A DNA stretch of 64,000 nucleotides from Peribacillus asahii. GTDB taxonomy: Bacteria; Bacillota; Bacilli; Bacillales; DSM-1321. Position 1 is the stretch's first letter. Each line of letters opens with the position of its first letter. A program made the translations under genes and the position numbers. The DNA is taken from the NCBI RefSeq assembly GCF_004006295.1, contig NZ_CP026095.1, positions 446,001 to 510,000 of the forward strand. The letters run 5' to 3'. Under the pieces are notes generated by a model, which made no database searches, had not been told where the DNA came from, and saw only the letters and a program-made list of their open reading frames with translations. This document shows, one piece after another, positions 33,824-43,155 of this stretch.

Positions 33824-36238
33824 ATGTTAAAGCAAAAAATCGTATTAATCGGGAATGGTATGGCCGGAGTTCGATGTATCGAAGAAATGTTGAAAATTCA
33901 ACCAAACCATTTTGAAATAACCATTTTCGGAAGTGAGCCTCATCCGAATTATAATAGAATCCTATTATCAAAAGTATTACAAGGTGATACGACGATTGAT
34001 GATATTACTTTAAATGATTGGAATTGGTATGAGGAGAACGGTATTCAATTATATACGGGTGAAACAGTGACACATATTGATACTGCGAAGCAAGTCGTTT
34101 ATTCCGATAAAAATCGCGAAGTTCGCTATGATCAATTAATTTTGGCTACAGGGTCGCTTCCTTTTATTCTCCCAATTCCGGGAGTGGATAAAGAAGGCGT
34201 AACTGGTTTTCGGGATATTCAAGATTGCGAAAAGATGATGGAATATTCTAATAAATATAAAAAAGCAGCTGTAATTGGTGGGGGATTGTTAGGTCTTGAA
34301 GCGGCGAGAGGTCTGTTGGATTTAGGGATGGAGGTTGACGTAGTTCATCTTTCTGATTATTTAATGGATCGACAGTTGGATCCAGCAGCTAGTAAATTAT
34401 TGCAAAAGGAATTAGAAGGTCAAGGCATGAACTTTTTACTTGGAAAAAATACGCAAGAAGTCATTGGTAACACACATGTTGAGGGGCTTCGTTTTAGTGA
34501 TGGGGAAGAAATTAAAGCTGACTTAGTAGTAATGGCGGTTGGAATTAAGCCGCATATTCAACTTGCTATAGATAGTGAGATTCCAGTTAATCGAGGAATC
34601 ATCGTCAATGATTACATGGAAACAAACATCCCGAATGTTTACGCAGTGGGCGAATGTGCGGAACATCGTGGTGTAGTGTATGGATTAGTTGCTCCGCTTT
34701 ATGAACAAGGGAAGGTATTAGCGAAAAGAATTTGTGGAATAGAAGGAGATCCATATGAAGGAACAGTGCTTTCTACACAATTAAAGGTTTCAGGTGTGGA
34801 TGTCTTTTCGGCGGGGGAAATTTTTGAAAATGAACAGACGAAAACAATTAAATCTTTTAATGATTGGGAGGGAACATATAAAAACGTCCTTATTCAAGAT
34901 GGGAAAATAATAGGGGCCGTCTTGTTCGGCGATACAAAGGAAGGCAATAAATTACTAAGTTTCATTAATAAACGTGCAGATGTTACAGAATATTTGGAAG
35001 CGGAAAAAGGGGAAGAAGCAGGTGCTAGTCTTGTTGCTACAATGCCTAATGAGGAAATCATCTGTGGATGTAATGGTGTTACAAAAGGAGATATTGTTCA
35101 AGCGATCGAGTCTCAAGGGTTAACGAGTGTTGAAGAGGTCAAAGGCTGTACGAGTGCTTCGAGGTCATGCGGGGGCTGTAAATCGTTAGTTGCGGATCTT
35201 TTGGAATGTACGTTAGGGGATGCATTTAGTAAATCAAATCAAAAGGAACCAATTTGTAGCTGTACAACATTATCTAGAGATGACGTTATAGCTGAAATTC
35301 GCGAAAAGAATTTGACTCATACTCGTGAAGTGATGAGTGTTCTAGGATGGACGACGAGTGAAGGGTGTTCTAAATGTAGACCAGCTTTGAATTATTATTT
35401 AGGTATGGTTAATCCACTAGAATATAAGGATGAAAGAGAATCTCGCTATGTAAATGAGCGTCTTCATGCCAATATTCAAAAGGATGGTACATTCTCTGTT
35501 GTACCAAGAATGTATGGAGGCGTTACAAATTCAGATCAATTACGGAAAATCGCAGATGTTGCGGATAAGTACAATGTTCCATTATTAAAAGTGACCGGTG
35601 GACAGCGAATTGATATGTTTGGTGTGAAGAAGGAAGACCTTCCAAAGGTTTGGGCAGATCTTGATATGCCATCTGGTTATGCTTATGGAAAAACACTTCG
35701 AACAGTGAAAACTTGCGTTGGGGAAAGCTTCTGTCGCTTTGGTACACAAGATTCTATGGGCTTAGGTATTGCTTTAGAAAAGAAATTCGAGCGTGTAGGC
35801 ACACCGCATAAGTTTAAAATGGCTGTTTCCGCTTGTCCGCGTAACTGTGCAGAATCAGGAATTAAAGATCTTGGTGTTGTTGGTGTAGATGGTGCATGGG
35901 AAATTTATGTGGGAGGAAACGGTGGTACGCATTTAAGGGCAGCAGATCTATTATGTAAAGTAAAAACAAGTGATGAAGTAATTGAAATAACAGGTGCCTA
36001 TTTCCAATACTACCGTGAGACGGCTGTCTATTTAGAAAGAACTTCTGTATGGGTAGAGCGAATGGGTCTTGATTCTATCAGAGCCGTTATTGAAGATAAA
36101 CAAAACCGAATCGAGTTAAACCAACGGTTAAATGAAGCATTATCTGTATTACAAGATCCATGGAAAGAAGCGCTTAACAGCGATAGAATCTTAAAAGATT
36201 TATATCAAAGTGTAAAAGTGCCTGCGGGAGTCAAATGA
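33824..36238 (+). CDS. nasD: NADH-dependent nitrite reductase large subunit NasD
   Basis: An 804-residue NirB-type enzyme (B. subtilis NasD: 805). FAD-binding GNGMAGVRC, NAD-binding GGGLLGLEAARGLLDLG, GECAEHRG, two BFD-like cysteine segments (CGCNGVTKGD...CGGCK; CSCTTLS...CSKCRP) and the sirohaem/4Fe-4S half-domain are all present. In the last, Cys631, Cys637, Cys671 and Cys675 (CVGESFC and CPRNC) are intact. It reduces nitrite to ammonium with NADH. ATG at 33824 has GGGGG upstream. It is followed directly by nasE, and preceded by a perfect TnrA box. Confidence 0.93.
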   Translation: MLKQKIVLIGNGMAGVRCIEEMLKIQPNHFEITIFGSEPHPNYNRILLSKVLQGDTTIDDITLNDWNWYEENGIQLYTGETVTHIDTAKQVVYSDKNREVRYDQLILATGSLPFILPIPGVDKEGVTGFRDIQDCEKMMEYSNKYKKAAVIGGGLLGLEAARGLLDLGMEVDVVHLSDYLMDRQLDPAASKLLQKELEGQGMNFLLGKNTQEVIGNTHVEGLRFSDGEEIKADLVVMAVGIKPHIQLAIDSEIPVNRGIIVNDYMETNIPNVYAVGECAEHRGVVYGLVAPLYEQGKVLAKRICGIEGDPYEGTVLSTQLKVSGVDVFSAGEIFENEQTKTIKSFNDWEGTYKNVLIQDGKIIGAVLFGDTKEGNKLLSFINKRADVTEYLEAEKGEEAGASLVATMPNEEIICGCNGVTKGDIVQAIESQGLTSVEEVKGCTSASRSCGGCKSLVADLLECTLGDAFSKSNQKEPICSCTTLSRDDVIAEIREKNLTHTREVMSVLGWTTSEGCSKCRPALNYYLGMVNPLEYKDERESRYVNERLHANIQKDGTFSVVPRMYGGVTNSDQLRKIADVADKYNVPLLKVTGGQRIDMFGVKKEDLPKVWADLDMPSGYAYGKTLRTVKTCVGESFCRFGTQDSMGLGIALEKKFERVGTPHKFKMAVSACPRNCAESGIKDLGVVGVDGAWEIYVGGNGGTHLRAADLLCKVKTSDEVIEITGAYFQYYRETAVYLERTSVWVERMGLDSIRAVIEDKQNRIELNQRLNEALSVLQDPWKEALNSDRILKDLYQSVKVPAGVK

Positions 36239-36258
36239 AAAACGAGGAGGAAATGACT

Positions 36259-36582
36259 ATGGAAAAAACCCTTCAGCGAATCAAGGTTGCAACAGTGAGT
36301 GAATTACCAAAAGATCTTGGGAAGACGGTACGTGTCGGTTCTCACGAAATTGCGCTCTTTCATTTAGCAAATGGTAAAATTCGAGCGATTGAAAATCGTT
36401 GTCCTCATAAAGGGGGCGTGCTTGCGGAAGGAATGGTAAGCGGAGAGCATGTTTTTTGCCCGATGCATGATTGGAAAATCAATGTTTGCGATGGGGAAGT
36501 TCAAAAACCGGATAGAGGATGTGTAAATACATTTAAGGTTGAAATAGAAAATGAAGATGTTTATATTGTTCTAGATAAATAG
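36259..36582 (+). CDS. nasE: Nitrite reductase small subunit NasE (Rieske-like)
   Basis: A 107-residue NirD-type protein (B. subtilis NasE: 106). The Rieske 2Fe-2S ligands appear as NRCPHKGG and CPMHDWKI. It forms the nitrite reductase holoenzyme with NasD. AGGAGG at 36245-36250 lies eight bases before ATG 36259, which is preferred over the ATG at 36253. Confidence 0.92.
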   Translation: MEKTLQRIKVATVSELPKDLGKTVRVGSHEIALFHLANGKIRAIENRCPHKGGVLAEGMVSGEHVFCPMHDWKINVCDGEVQKPDRGCVNTFKVEIENEDVYIVLDK

Positions 36583-36624
36583 TAATATAGACAGATAGGA
36601 ATATAGGAAAGAGGGAAGTCCACG

Positions 36625-37473
36625 ATGACGTACGTACAGCCAGAACAAGTTGTGAAAAATATGGTTCAAGCAGGAGCTGCTAAGTCAAAGCTTCCCGTTC
36701 GAGACCTTGTAATAAGAGGGGCATTAGCCGGGGCACTTCTCGGCTTTGGCACCACTCTAGCCTTTACTGCAGAAACACAAACACAAATGGGGATTGTAGG
36801 TGCACTGCTTTTCCCCGCTTGTTTTGTAATTATTATTCTGCTTGGACTAGAATTGGTTACAGGGAATTTTGCTTTAATTCCTTTAGCTGTTTTAGAAAAG
36901 AAGGCAACGTGGCAAGAAATGCTGACCAACTGGTTCTGGGTAATCGTTGGCCATGTTATTGGCGGTTCTTTTTATGCGATGTTATATGTGATTGCCGCTA
37001 CTCATTTGGGGCATGTGACGGACCATGCTGTAGCCCAAAAGATTATTCAGGTTGCTGAAGCAAAAACGCTAGGCTATTCAGCGTTAGGGACTGCAGGATT
37101 GCTTATTGTCTTTGTAAAGGGAATTCTTTGTAACTGGATGGTGGCGTTAGGAGCTGTTATGGCCATGACATCACAAGCAACTCTTGGAAAAATCGTTGCG
37201 ATGTGGCTGCCTATTTTACTGTTTTTTGCTCAAGGATTTGAACATGCGGTCGTCAATATGTTCGTTATACCCGCTGGAATGATGTTAGGCGCGGATATTA
37301 CGCTGTCTCATTGGTGGATATGGAACCAAACCCCAGTGTTACTTGGGAACCTTGTTGGTGGTTTGTTATTTACTGGACTTGCTTTATACGTCACATACCG
37401 AAGCAGAGAAGTGAACAAAGGGAAAGAACAGGTGAAGAACGATAAAGGCAAGCGAGAGAGAATGGTAAGCTAA
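36625..37473 (+). CDS. Formate/nitrite transporter family channel (NirC-like)
   Basis: A 282-residue FNT-family membrane protein with six spans. LLGLELVTGNFALIPLAVLEKKA near residue 75 and VKGILCNWMVALGAVMA near residue 170 are the two FNT signature loops. Situated between nitrite reductase and sirohaem genes, it probably carries nitrite across the membrane, either as supply or as safety valve when NasC outpaces NasD. AAAGAGGG precedes the ATG. Confidence 0.88.
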   Translation: MTYVQPEQVVKNMVQAGAAKSKLPVRDLVIRGALAGALLGFGTTLAFTAETQTQMGIVGALLFPACFVIIILLGLELVTGNFALIPLAVLEKKATWQEMLTNWFWVIVGHVIGGSFYAMLYVIAATHLGHVTDHAVAQKIIQVAEAKTLGYSALGTAGLLIVFVKGILCNWMVALGAVMAMTSQATLGKIVAMWLPILLFFAQGFEHAVVNMFVIPAGMMLGADITLSHWWIWNQTPVLLGNLVGGLLFTGLALYVTYRSREVNKGKEQVKNDKGKRERMVS

Positions 37474-37486
37474 GGAGGGACAGCAG

Positions 37487-38272
37487 ATGGGAAAAGTATA
37501 CTTAGTTGGAGCGGGTCCTGGAGATCCTGACTTAATTACGATTAAAGCATTAAAGTGTATTCGAGAAGCGGATATTATTTTATATGATCGTCTAGTTAAT
37601 AAATGTTTATTAGAGGAAGCGAAACCGGATGCCACACTTATTTATTGTGGTAAACTTCCGAATAATCATACGATGAAACAAGAAGCGATTAATGCTCTAT
37701 TAGTTCAATGCGGAAAACAAGATAAAGTTATCACCCGTTTAAAAGGTGGTGACCCTTTTGTATTTGGTCGAGGGGCTGAAGAGGCCGAGGCGTTAGTGGA
37801 GAATGGTATTCCTTTTGAAATTGTTCCAGGTATTACATCAGGAATTGCAGCACCAGCTTATGCGGGAATTCCCGTTACACACCGCGAGTATGGAAATTCA
37901 TTTGCGGTTATAACGGGTCATGGTGTAAAAGGGAAGCCTACCAATATCAATTGGGAAGGGTTGGCGAAAGGGGTAGATACTCTCGTGGTTTATATGGGAG
38001 TCGGCAATCTATCATATATTTGTCAATCATTGCTTAATAATGGAAAGAGCGCTGATACGCCAATCGCGTTAGTTCATTGGGGAACAAAGGCGGAACAGCG
38101 TACGGTAACGGGTACACTTAGTACGATTGTAGAAGTTGTGAAAGAGAAAAAGATTGAAAATCCGAGTATGATTATTATTGGAGAAGTAGTGAAAGTAAGA
38201 GAGAAAATTGCTTGGTTTAAGGAAGCTAATTTAGTGGAATCTAAATGGTTTTTAGAAGGGGAAAGCGTATGA
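37487..38272 (+). CDS. cobA: Uroporphyrinogen-III C-methyltransferase (SUMT)
   Basis: A 261-residue SUMT with the family motifs VYLVGAGPGDPDLITIKA at the N terminus, YDRLV near residue 34, RLKGGDPFVFGRGAEEAEAL near residue 86 and PGITSGIAAPAYAGIPVTHR near residue 115. It makes precorrin-2 for the sirohaem of NasD. It is single-domain (B. subtilis NasF is longer). AAGGAGGG precedes the ATG and the stop overlaps the next start. Confidence 0.93.
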   Translation: MGKVYLVGAGPGDPDLITIKALKCIREADIILYDRLVNKCLLEEAKPDATLIYCGKLPNNHTMKQEAINALLVQCGKQDKVITRLKGGDPFVFGRGAEEAEALVENGIPFEIVPGITSGIAAPAYAGIPVTHREYGNSFAVITGHGVKGKPTNINWEGLAKGVDTLVVYMGVGNLSYICQSLLNNGKSADTPIALVHWGTKAEQRTVTGTLSTIVEVVKEKKIENPSMIIIGEVVKVREKIAWFKEANLVESKWFLEGESV

Positions 38273-39027
38273 AGGCGGTCTTATATGTATGCCATGGCAG
38301 TCGAGTACAGGAAGGATGTCAGCAAGCCATTGAATTTGTTCAAAAAACGCAACAATTAGTGTCAGTGCCGATTCAAGAAATTAGTTTTCTAGAATTGGCT
38401 CATCCGACAATAGAAGAAGGCTTTACCCGGTGTATTGAACAAGGAGCAACAGAAATAGCGGTTATTCCTGTTCTGTTATTAGCGGCGGGACATGTTAAAA
38501 AGGATATACCAGAGGAACTAGAAGTTCTACAAGCTCGTTATCCCCATGTGAAAATTTCTTTTGGCAAGCCTTTTGGCGTTCATGAAAGAATTGTGGACAT
38601 TTTATTAGAAAGAATTCAAGAAAAGACAACCGTTATAGATGAGAATACAGCAATTCTATTGGTGGGACGCGGAAGTAGTGATGCAGATACAATTCGAAAT
38701 TTTGAAGAAATTATTCACCTTTTCCACAATAAAACTAACTTCTCTTATGTGGCTCCATGTTTTTTAGCCGCAGCAAAGCCTCGTTTTGAAGACTTGTTAG
38801 AAGAAACCCTTGCAAGAGATGTAGATTCCATTATAGTCATTCCATATTTACTATTTACAGGTCTGCTAATTAAAGGTATAGAAAAAACAATTGATATGGT
38901 ACAATCAGATAAGGATATTACTCTATGTGATTACTTGGGATTCCATCCATACCTTAGAGAAATTTTGGCAGACCGGGTGAATGAAGCGTTACAAGAGGAA
39001 GGAATGGTTTTAGCCCAGTATGCTTAA
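38269..39027 (+). CDS. CbiX/SirB-type sirohydrochlorin chelatase
   Basis: A 252-residue chelatase with two repeated CbiX-like halves: CHGSRVQEGCQQAI with the metal-binding His at residue 9 and PVLLLAAGHVKKDIPEEL in the first, then VGRGSSDADTIRN and PYLLFTGLLIKGIEKT in the second. It would insert iron into sirohydrochlorin. ATGA overlap with the methyltransferase gene shows translational coupling. A precorrin-2 dehydrogenase (SirC) gene is not seen in this cluster and must lie elsewhere. Confidence 0.88.
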   Translation: MKAVLYVCHGSRVQEGCQQAIEFVQKTQQLVSVPIQEISFLELAHPTIEEGFTRCIEQGATEIAVIPVLLLAAGHVKKDIPEELEVLQARYPHVKISFGKPFGVHERIVDILLERIQEKTTVIDENTAILLVGRGSSDADTIRNFEEIIHLFHNKTNFSYVAPCFLAAAKPRFEDLLEETLARDVDSIIVIPYLLFTGLLIKGIEKTIDMVQSDKDITLCDYLGFHPYLREILADRVNEALQEEGMVLAQYA

Positions 39028-39074
39028 TTATATACAGAGTGATGAATATGTTTAAGTTAAGAGGGTGAAATACA

Positions 39075-40127
39075 TTGCAACAATGGATCAAAGAAGTAGC
39101 CAGAGGCAAGCGTGGTGCAAAAGATCTTTCCTATGAACAAACGAGAGAGCTTGCGCGTTTCATCGTAGAAGGAAAAGCAACAGATGCTCAAATTGCAGCT
39201 TATTTTATTGCAGAGCGTATTAAGATGGAGTCTCCAGAAGAGTTACTGGCATTTGTTCAGACTTTTCAAGAGAATACGGACAAGCTAACTATAAAAGAGT
39301 CTATCCGTGATTGTATAGTCGATTTTGCTGGAGCGTATACAGGCAGAAATTTATTTGCTGCGACAGTACCAGCCTCTATTTTATTAGCTGAAAGTGGTCT
39401 TCCAGCTTTTTTGCATAGTAGTGAATCATTACCGCCAAGGTATGGAACGTCTATTAAGGAAATTGTGGAAGAACTAGGGGTAAACACAAATCGAGATGTC
39501 CAATCTCTTTCTGAAACCATCGATTCTGCTAACATTGGATTTGCTTGGGCAGATCGATTTTGTCCGTCTTTAGCACAATTGCGCTCCATTCGTGAAGAGT
39601 TGGGTGTTCGTACTTTAATGAACACAGTGGAGAAGCTTTTGAATATATCCAATGCAAAATCGTTGATGATGGGGGCATTTCATCGAACAGCAATTGTCAA
39701 GATTGCCCCGATTTTTGCTAGCCTACCTTATGAAAATGTTTATATTGTTCAAGGGGTAGAGGGTTCTGAAGATTTGCCCGTTCATCGCAACAGTTTTATT
39801 TATACATTAAAGAATAATGAGTTGGATTCCTTCATTGTCAAGCCTGATGAGTATGGTCTGTTTGAGGAAGAAAAGAAGGAAAAGCTGACTCGTAAAGAAC
39901 AAGCTGATATTATTCTCGCTTTATTAAGCGGCGAGACATCGGAACAATTGAATTATTATTACAAGCAAGTTCTCTTTAATACAGGTATTCGCTATTATCT
40001 TTTTGGTGCTGCCCCGACGATTGAAGAGGGAATTGCGCTGGCCAAAGAGCAGCTGCGTTCTCAAAGGGGAATGAAGCAATTGCAAAAGTGGAAAGACTCT
40101 TGTGTGTCACAATCTCATTTAGCGTAA
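39075..40127 (+). CDS. Anthranilate phosphoribosyltransferase-like protein (TrpD2/YbiB type)
   Basis: A 350-residue protein with the TrpD-like fold: the small helical N-terminal domain (LSYEQTRELARFIVEGKATDAQIAAYFIAERIK) followed by an alpha/beta domain. The phosphoribosyl-diphosphate loop GTGGD of true TrpD is replaced by FAGAYTGRN, and the KHGNR motif is replaced by LHSSESLPPRYGTS. It is therefore unlikely to be a tryptophan-synthesis enzyme; related TrpD2 proteins bind nucleic acid. It starts with TTG preceded by GAGGGTGA and closes the nasDE-sirohaem operon before a terminator. Its role in nitrite assimilation is unknown. Confidence 0.8.
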   Translation: MQQWIKEVARGKRGAKDLSYEQTRELARFIVEGKATDAQIAAYFIAERIKMESPEELLAFVQTFQENTDKLTIKESIRDCIVDFAGAYTGRNLFAATVPASILLAESGLPAFLHSSESLPPRYGTSIKEIVEELGVNTNRDVQSLSETIDSANIGFAWADRFCPSLAQLRSIREELGVRTLMNTVEKLLNISNAKSLMMGAFHRTAIVKIAPIFASLPYENVYIVQGVEGSEDLPVHRNSFIYTLKNNELDSFIVKPDEYGLFEEEKKEKLTRKEQADIILALLSGETSEQLNYYYKQVLFNTGIRYYLFGAAPTIEEGIALAKEQLRSQRGMKQLQKWKDSCVSQSHLA

Positions 40128-40135
40128 AGGAATAT

Positions 40136-40171
40136 AAAAAAAGCAGCAGGTTTGGAGCTCGCTGCTTTTTT
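40136..40171 (+). terminator. Terminator of the nasDE operon
   Basis: AAAAAAGCAGC pairs with GCTGCTTTTTT across a 13-base loop, a few bases after the last gene. Confidence 0.85.
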
Positions 40172-40403
40172 ATATTCGTATTTAACATAATTAAAAACGG
40201 CATTCATCTTCTCATTCTTGGAAAGAGACTAATATCCATAAGGGAATATGTTTCTTATTTCCTTATATTTCTACAAAATATCCTAAATTTAGAGGGGATT
40301 ATCAGTTATTCTTGTGGTTTTAAAAGGATAATTTGTATAAATATAGAAACTATATACAAGTTAGTTTTTTAATATGGAATATGTTTCGGAGAGGGAGAAG
40401 GTA

Positions 40404-41513
40404 ATGACACTATTATCCAATTTAAAAGTATTAGACTTTTCAACATTGCTGCCGGGGCCATTTGCTACGCTTCTGTTAGCTGATTTGGGAGCTGATGTAA
40501 TTCGGGTTGAAAGGCCTTCTGGTGTAGAAGCATGGGCAATGGATCCATACTTAAATCGTTCTAAGCAGTCTATTACGTTAGATTTAAAAAAGCAAGAATC
40601 GATTGAAGCAGTTAAAAAATTAGTGGAAGAATATGATATTATACTAGAACAATTTCGCCCAGGTGTGATGGAGCGTTTAGGACTAGGATATGAAACTTTG
40701 AAACAAATCAATCCGCGTCTAATTTACTGCTCAATTACAGGGTTTGGACAAACAGGTCCTTATAAAAATCGCCCAGGTCATGATATTAACTATGTGTCCA
40801 TGGCTGGTTTATCGAGCTATTCTGGCACGAAAAAAGAAGGACCAGCGAAGAATGGCACCCAAATTGCTGATATCGCAGGCGGTTCAATGCATGCAGTAGC
40901 GGGCATTTTAGCGGCCGCTTTATATAGGGAGCAAACGGGAGAAGGTCAATATATTGATATTAGTATGACAGACTGCAGCTTTACATTAAACGCATTATCT
41001 GCACCCACGTATTTAAATGATGGAATCGATTTGGAGCCAGAGGACATGCTGTTAAATGGCGGTACATTCTATGATTTTTATGAAACCAAAGATGGTCGAT
41101 ATGTTTCCGTAGGCAGTTTAGAGCCTGTATTTCGGAAACGATTGTGCGAAGGCATCGAGCGTCCTGAACTATTTGAGATGAGTATGAGTCAGGAACCGGA
41201 ACAGATTCGAGAGTTTAAAGCAATTGTTCGAGAGGCTTTCCTAACAAAGACGTTTGCCGAGTGGCATGATATTTTTACAGAAATTGAAGCATGTGTCGAG
41301 CCCGTTTTAACCTTTGCAGAAGCTTGTGAGCATCCGCATATGAAAGCGCGCGGCATGCTTGTCGATGTTCCGAATGTCCATGGAGGAAATGAAAGGCAGA
41401 TAGCTTGCCCGATTAAATTCTCAAGCTTTACGCCGAATTATAAATATGTTGGGCTGAGTTCAGGAGCAAGTAATGAGAAGATCTTAGGAGAACAGTGGAA
41501 GAGTAAAGCGTAA
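40404..41513 (+). CDS. Class III (CaiB/BaiF) CoA-transferase
   Basis: A 369-residue family III CoA-transferase/racemase. The N terminus LKVLDFSTLLPGPFATLLLADLGADVIRVERP is the CoA-binding signature and GTQIADIAGGSMHAVAGILAA holds the conserved catalytic Asp. It resembles alpha-methylacyl-CoA racemases, with formyl/succinyl-CoA transferases as alternatives. ATG at 40404 has GAGGGAGAAGG upstream. It is monocistronic, flanked by terminators, so neighbours give no hint of substrate. Confidence 0.85.
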   Translation: MTLLSNLKVLDFSTLLPGPFATLLLADLGADVIRVERPSGVEAWAMDPYLNRSKQSITLDLKKQESIEAVKKLVEEYDIILEQFRPGVMERLGLGYETLKQINPRLIYCSITGFGQTGPYKNRPGHDINYVSMAGLSSYSGTKKEGPAKNGTQIADIAGGSMHAVAGILAAALYREQTGEGQYIDISMTDCSFTLNALSAPTYLNDGIDLEPEDMLLNGGTFYDFYETKDGRYVSVGSLEPVFRKRLCEGIERPELFEMSMSQEPEQIREFKAIVREAFLTKTFAEWHDIFTEIEACVEPVLTFAEACEHPHMKARGMLVDVPNVHGGNERQIACPIKFSSFTPNYKYVGLSSGASNEKILGEQWKSKA

Positions 41514-41522
41514 GAACAAGAG

Positions 41523-41556
41523 CCAGGTGACTGCATAAAGCAGCACCTGGTTTTTA
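41523..41556 (+). terminator. Terminator after the CoA-transferase
   Basis: CCAGGTG pairs with CACCTGG, with an inner CTGC/GCAG pairing, followed by TTTTTATT. Confidence 0.85.
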
Positions 41557-41609
41557 TTCGTTTTTTATAAAAGGGTTTGCAAAAAGATTATGTATGTTGT
41601 ATTATTTGA

Positions 41610-41632
41610 TTAACGATTAGTTAAACATTAAT
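41610..41632. promoter_or_regulatory. Operator candidate upstream of the Nudix-HTH gene
   Basis: The 23-base sequence begins TTAACGATTAGTTAA, an inverted repeat TTAAC-N5-GTTAA, and continues ACATTAAT. It differs in two positions from 42536-42558 ahead of pncA. Both fit a self-regulating NAD-metabolism repressor encoded between them. Confidence 0.6.
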
Positions 41633-41683
41633 AAATGAAACGGATGTATAAAAAGTTTGAATGTTTGTTATGAGGTGAAAGGT

Positions 41684-42481
41684 ATGTCAGAGGAGTTCGT
41701 AAAACCTGAGGAAGCACTTAAAGAATATAAGGTAAGTCAATATAAGACGCCTGATGGCTATACGAGTGATAACGTAATTTTTACAATTGTTCAAGATGAA
41801 GAGGCGGTATATGGAAGGACGTTAAAGGTGATGTTAATCAAACGTTCTTTAAAAAATAGTGAAGGGCAACCGAATATTGAAGGAGGGAAATGGGCCTTAC
41901 CTGGCGGCTTTATTGATAGTACAGAAACGGCATATGAAGCTGCTCGGCGAGAGCTTGAAGAAGAAACAGGTGTGACTAATATTCACGTAAAACATTTTGG
42001 GGTATATGATAAGGAAGGAAGAGATCCCAGAGGTTGGATTATTACGAATTCTCATTATGCAGTCGTGCCAGAGTATTTATTATCTATGCGCAAAGCAGGA
42101 GATGATGCCGCCGAAGTGGAATTGTTTACTATAGAAGAAGTCTTTACCTTACCTTTGGCTTTTGATCATCAAAAGATTATAAAAGATGCCTTGACTATCA
42201 TTCAATTAGATATGGTTCAAACAACGTTGGCCAGGGAGTTCTTACCTGAAGAATTTACATTGTCAGAGCTGCGAAGCGTTATTTTATCTGTCGCAGAAGA
42301 TATAGTGGATGAAGTAGTAAAATCGGAACCATTCTTTTGGAGAAAAGCACCCAAATTACCGTTTATTGAATTAGTGTGTGATAAAGAAGGAAATCCAAAA
42401 ACAACTCAAAGAAATTCAAAGTTTAAAACAAAGCTTTATCGGTTTAATGATCAAAAACCTGTGAAGAGTATTTATAAATAA
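41684..42481 (+). CDS. Nudix hydrolase-HTH regulator, NrtR-like
   Basis: A 265-residue protein with an N-terminal Nudix domain and C-terminal winged helix. The Nudix box runs from GGFIDSTE to RELEEETGV with all conserved G, E, REL, EE and G positions, so hydrolysis may be retained. The C-terminal LAREFLPEEFTLSELRSVI and KLYRF segments match the DNA-binding tail of NrtR repressors, which sense ADP-ribose and control NAD synthesis. The NAD-salvage genes follow at once. ATG at 41684 has GAGGTGAAAGG upstream. A plain ADP-ribose pyrophosphatase is the alternative. Confidence 0.8.
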   Translation: MSEEFVKPEEALKEYKVSQYKTPDGYTSDNVIFTIVQDEEAVYGRTLKVMLIKRSLKNSEGQPNIEGGKWALPGGFIDSTETAYEAARRELEEETGVTNIHVKHFGVYDKEGRDPRGWIITNSHYAVVPEYLLSMRKAGDDAAEVELFTIEEVFTLPLAFDHQKIIKDALTIIQLDMVQTTLAREFLPEEFTLSELRSVILSVAEDIVDEVVKSEPFFWRKAPKLPFIELVCDKEGNPKTTQRNSKFKTKLYRFNDQKPVKSIYK

Positions 42482-42489
42482 GCTTCCGA

Positions 42490-42526
42490 AAAAGAGAAGA
42501 TGTGCCGAGTTGTTTCTCTTTTTTTT
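42490..42526 (+). terminator. Terminator after the Nudix-HTH gene
   Basis: AAAGAGAA and TTCTCTTT pair across a 14-base loop, followed by T residues. Confidence 0.75.
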
Positions 42527-42535
42527 AAAAAATAA

Positions 42536-42558
42536 TTAACGTTTAGTTAATCATTAAT
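42536..42558. promoter_or_regulatory. Operator candidate upstream of pncA
   Basis: A 23-base sequence starting TTAACGTTTAGTTAA and continuing TCATTAAT differs in two positions from the element ahead of the Nudix-HTH gene. It lies 27 bases before the pncA ATG, where a bound repressor would block transcription of pncA-pncB-nadD. Confidence 0.6.
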
Positions 42559-42584
42559 ATAAAATACAAGAGGAGAGGGTATAA

Positions 42585-43136
42585 ATGAATAAAAGAGCAT
42601 TGATTAATATTGATTACACCAATGATTTTGTTAATGGAGCTTTGCCGGTAGGAGAGCCAGCAGAAAAGATTGAAGAAACGATTGTTAGTCTAACAAAAGA
42701 GTTTATAGAACAAGGTGATTTTGTCGTTTTTGCGATTGATGCCCATGAGAAAGAGGATCCTTTTCACCCGGAAACAAGTTTATTTCCACCTCATAATATC
42801 AAAGGAACATCGGGCAGATTATTATACGGACATTTGCAATCGTTATACGAACAGTATCAACATGAGGCCCATGTATATTGGATGGACAAAACAAGATATT
42901 CCGCTTTTGCAGGAACGGATTTGAATCTTAAGCTTCGTGAAAGAGGAATAACAGAAGTTCATTTAGTTGGTGTTTGTACAGACATTTGTCTGCTGCATAC
43001 AGCAGTAGATTCTTATAATCTTGGATATCATATCGTCGTACATGAAAAAGCAGTAGCTAGTTTTAACGAAGAGGGACATAAATGGGCATTAACGCACTTT
43101 GTAAATAGTTTAGGTGCTGAAATTCGATCAAATTGA
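42585..43136 (+). CDS. pncA: Nicotinamidase PncA
   Basis: A 183-residue isochorismatase-fold amidase. The triad is seen as Asp10 (LINIDYTNDF), Lys in MDKTRYSAFAGT and Cys in VGVCTDICLLHTA; IDAHEKEDPFHPE supplies the metal-site residues. It converts nicotinamide to nicotinate, the first salvage step. AGGAGAGGG precedes the ATG, and pncB follows after 19 bases. Confidence 0.93.
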   Translation: MNKRALINIDYTNDFVNGALPVGEPAEKIEETIVSLTKEFIEQGDFVVFAIDAHEKEDPFHPETSLFPPHNIKGTSGRLLYGHLQSLYEQYQHEAHVYWMDKTRYSAFAGTDLNLKLRERGITEVHLVGVCTDICLLHTAVDSYNLGYHIVVHEKAVASFNEEGHKWALTHFVNSLGAEIRSN

Positions 43137-43155
43137 ATAAGTAAAAGGAGAGAAG

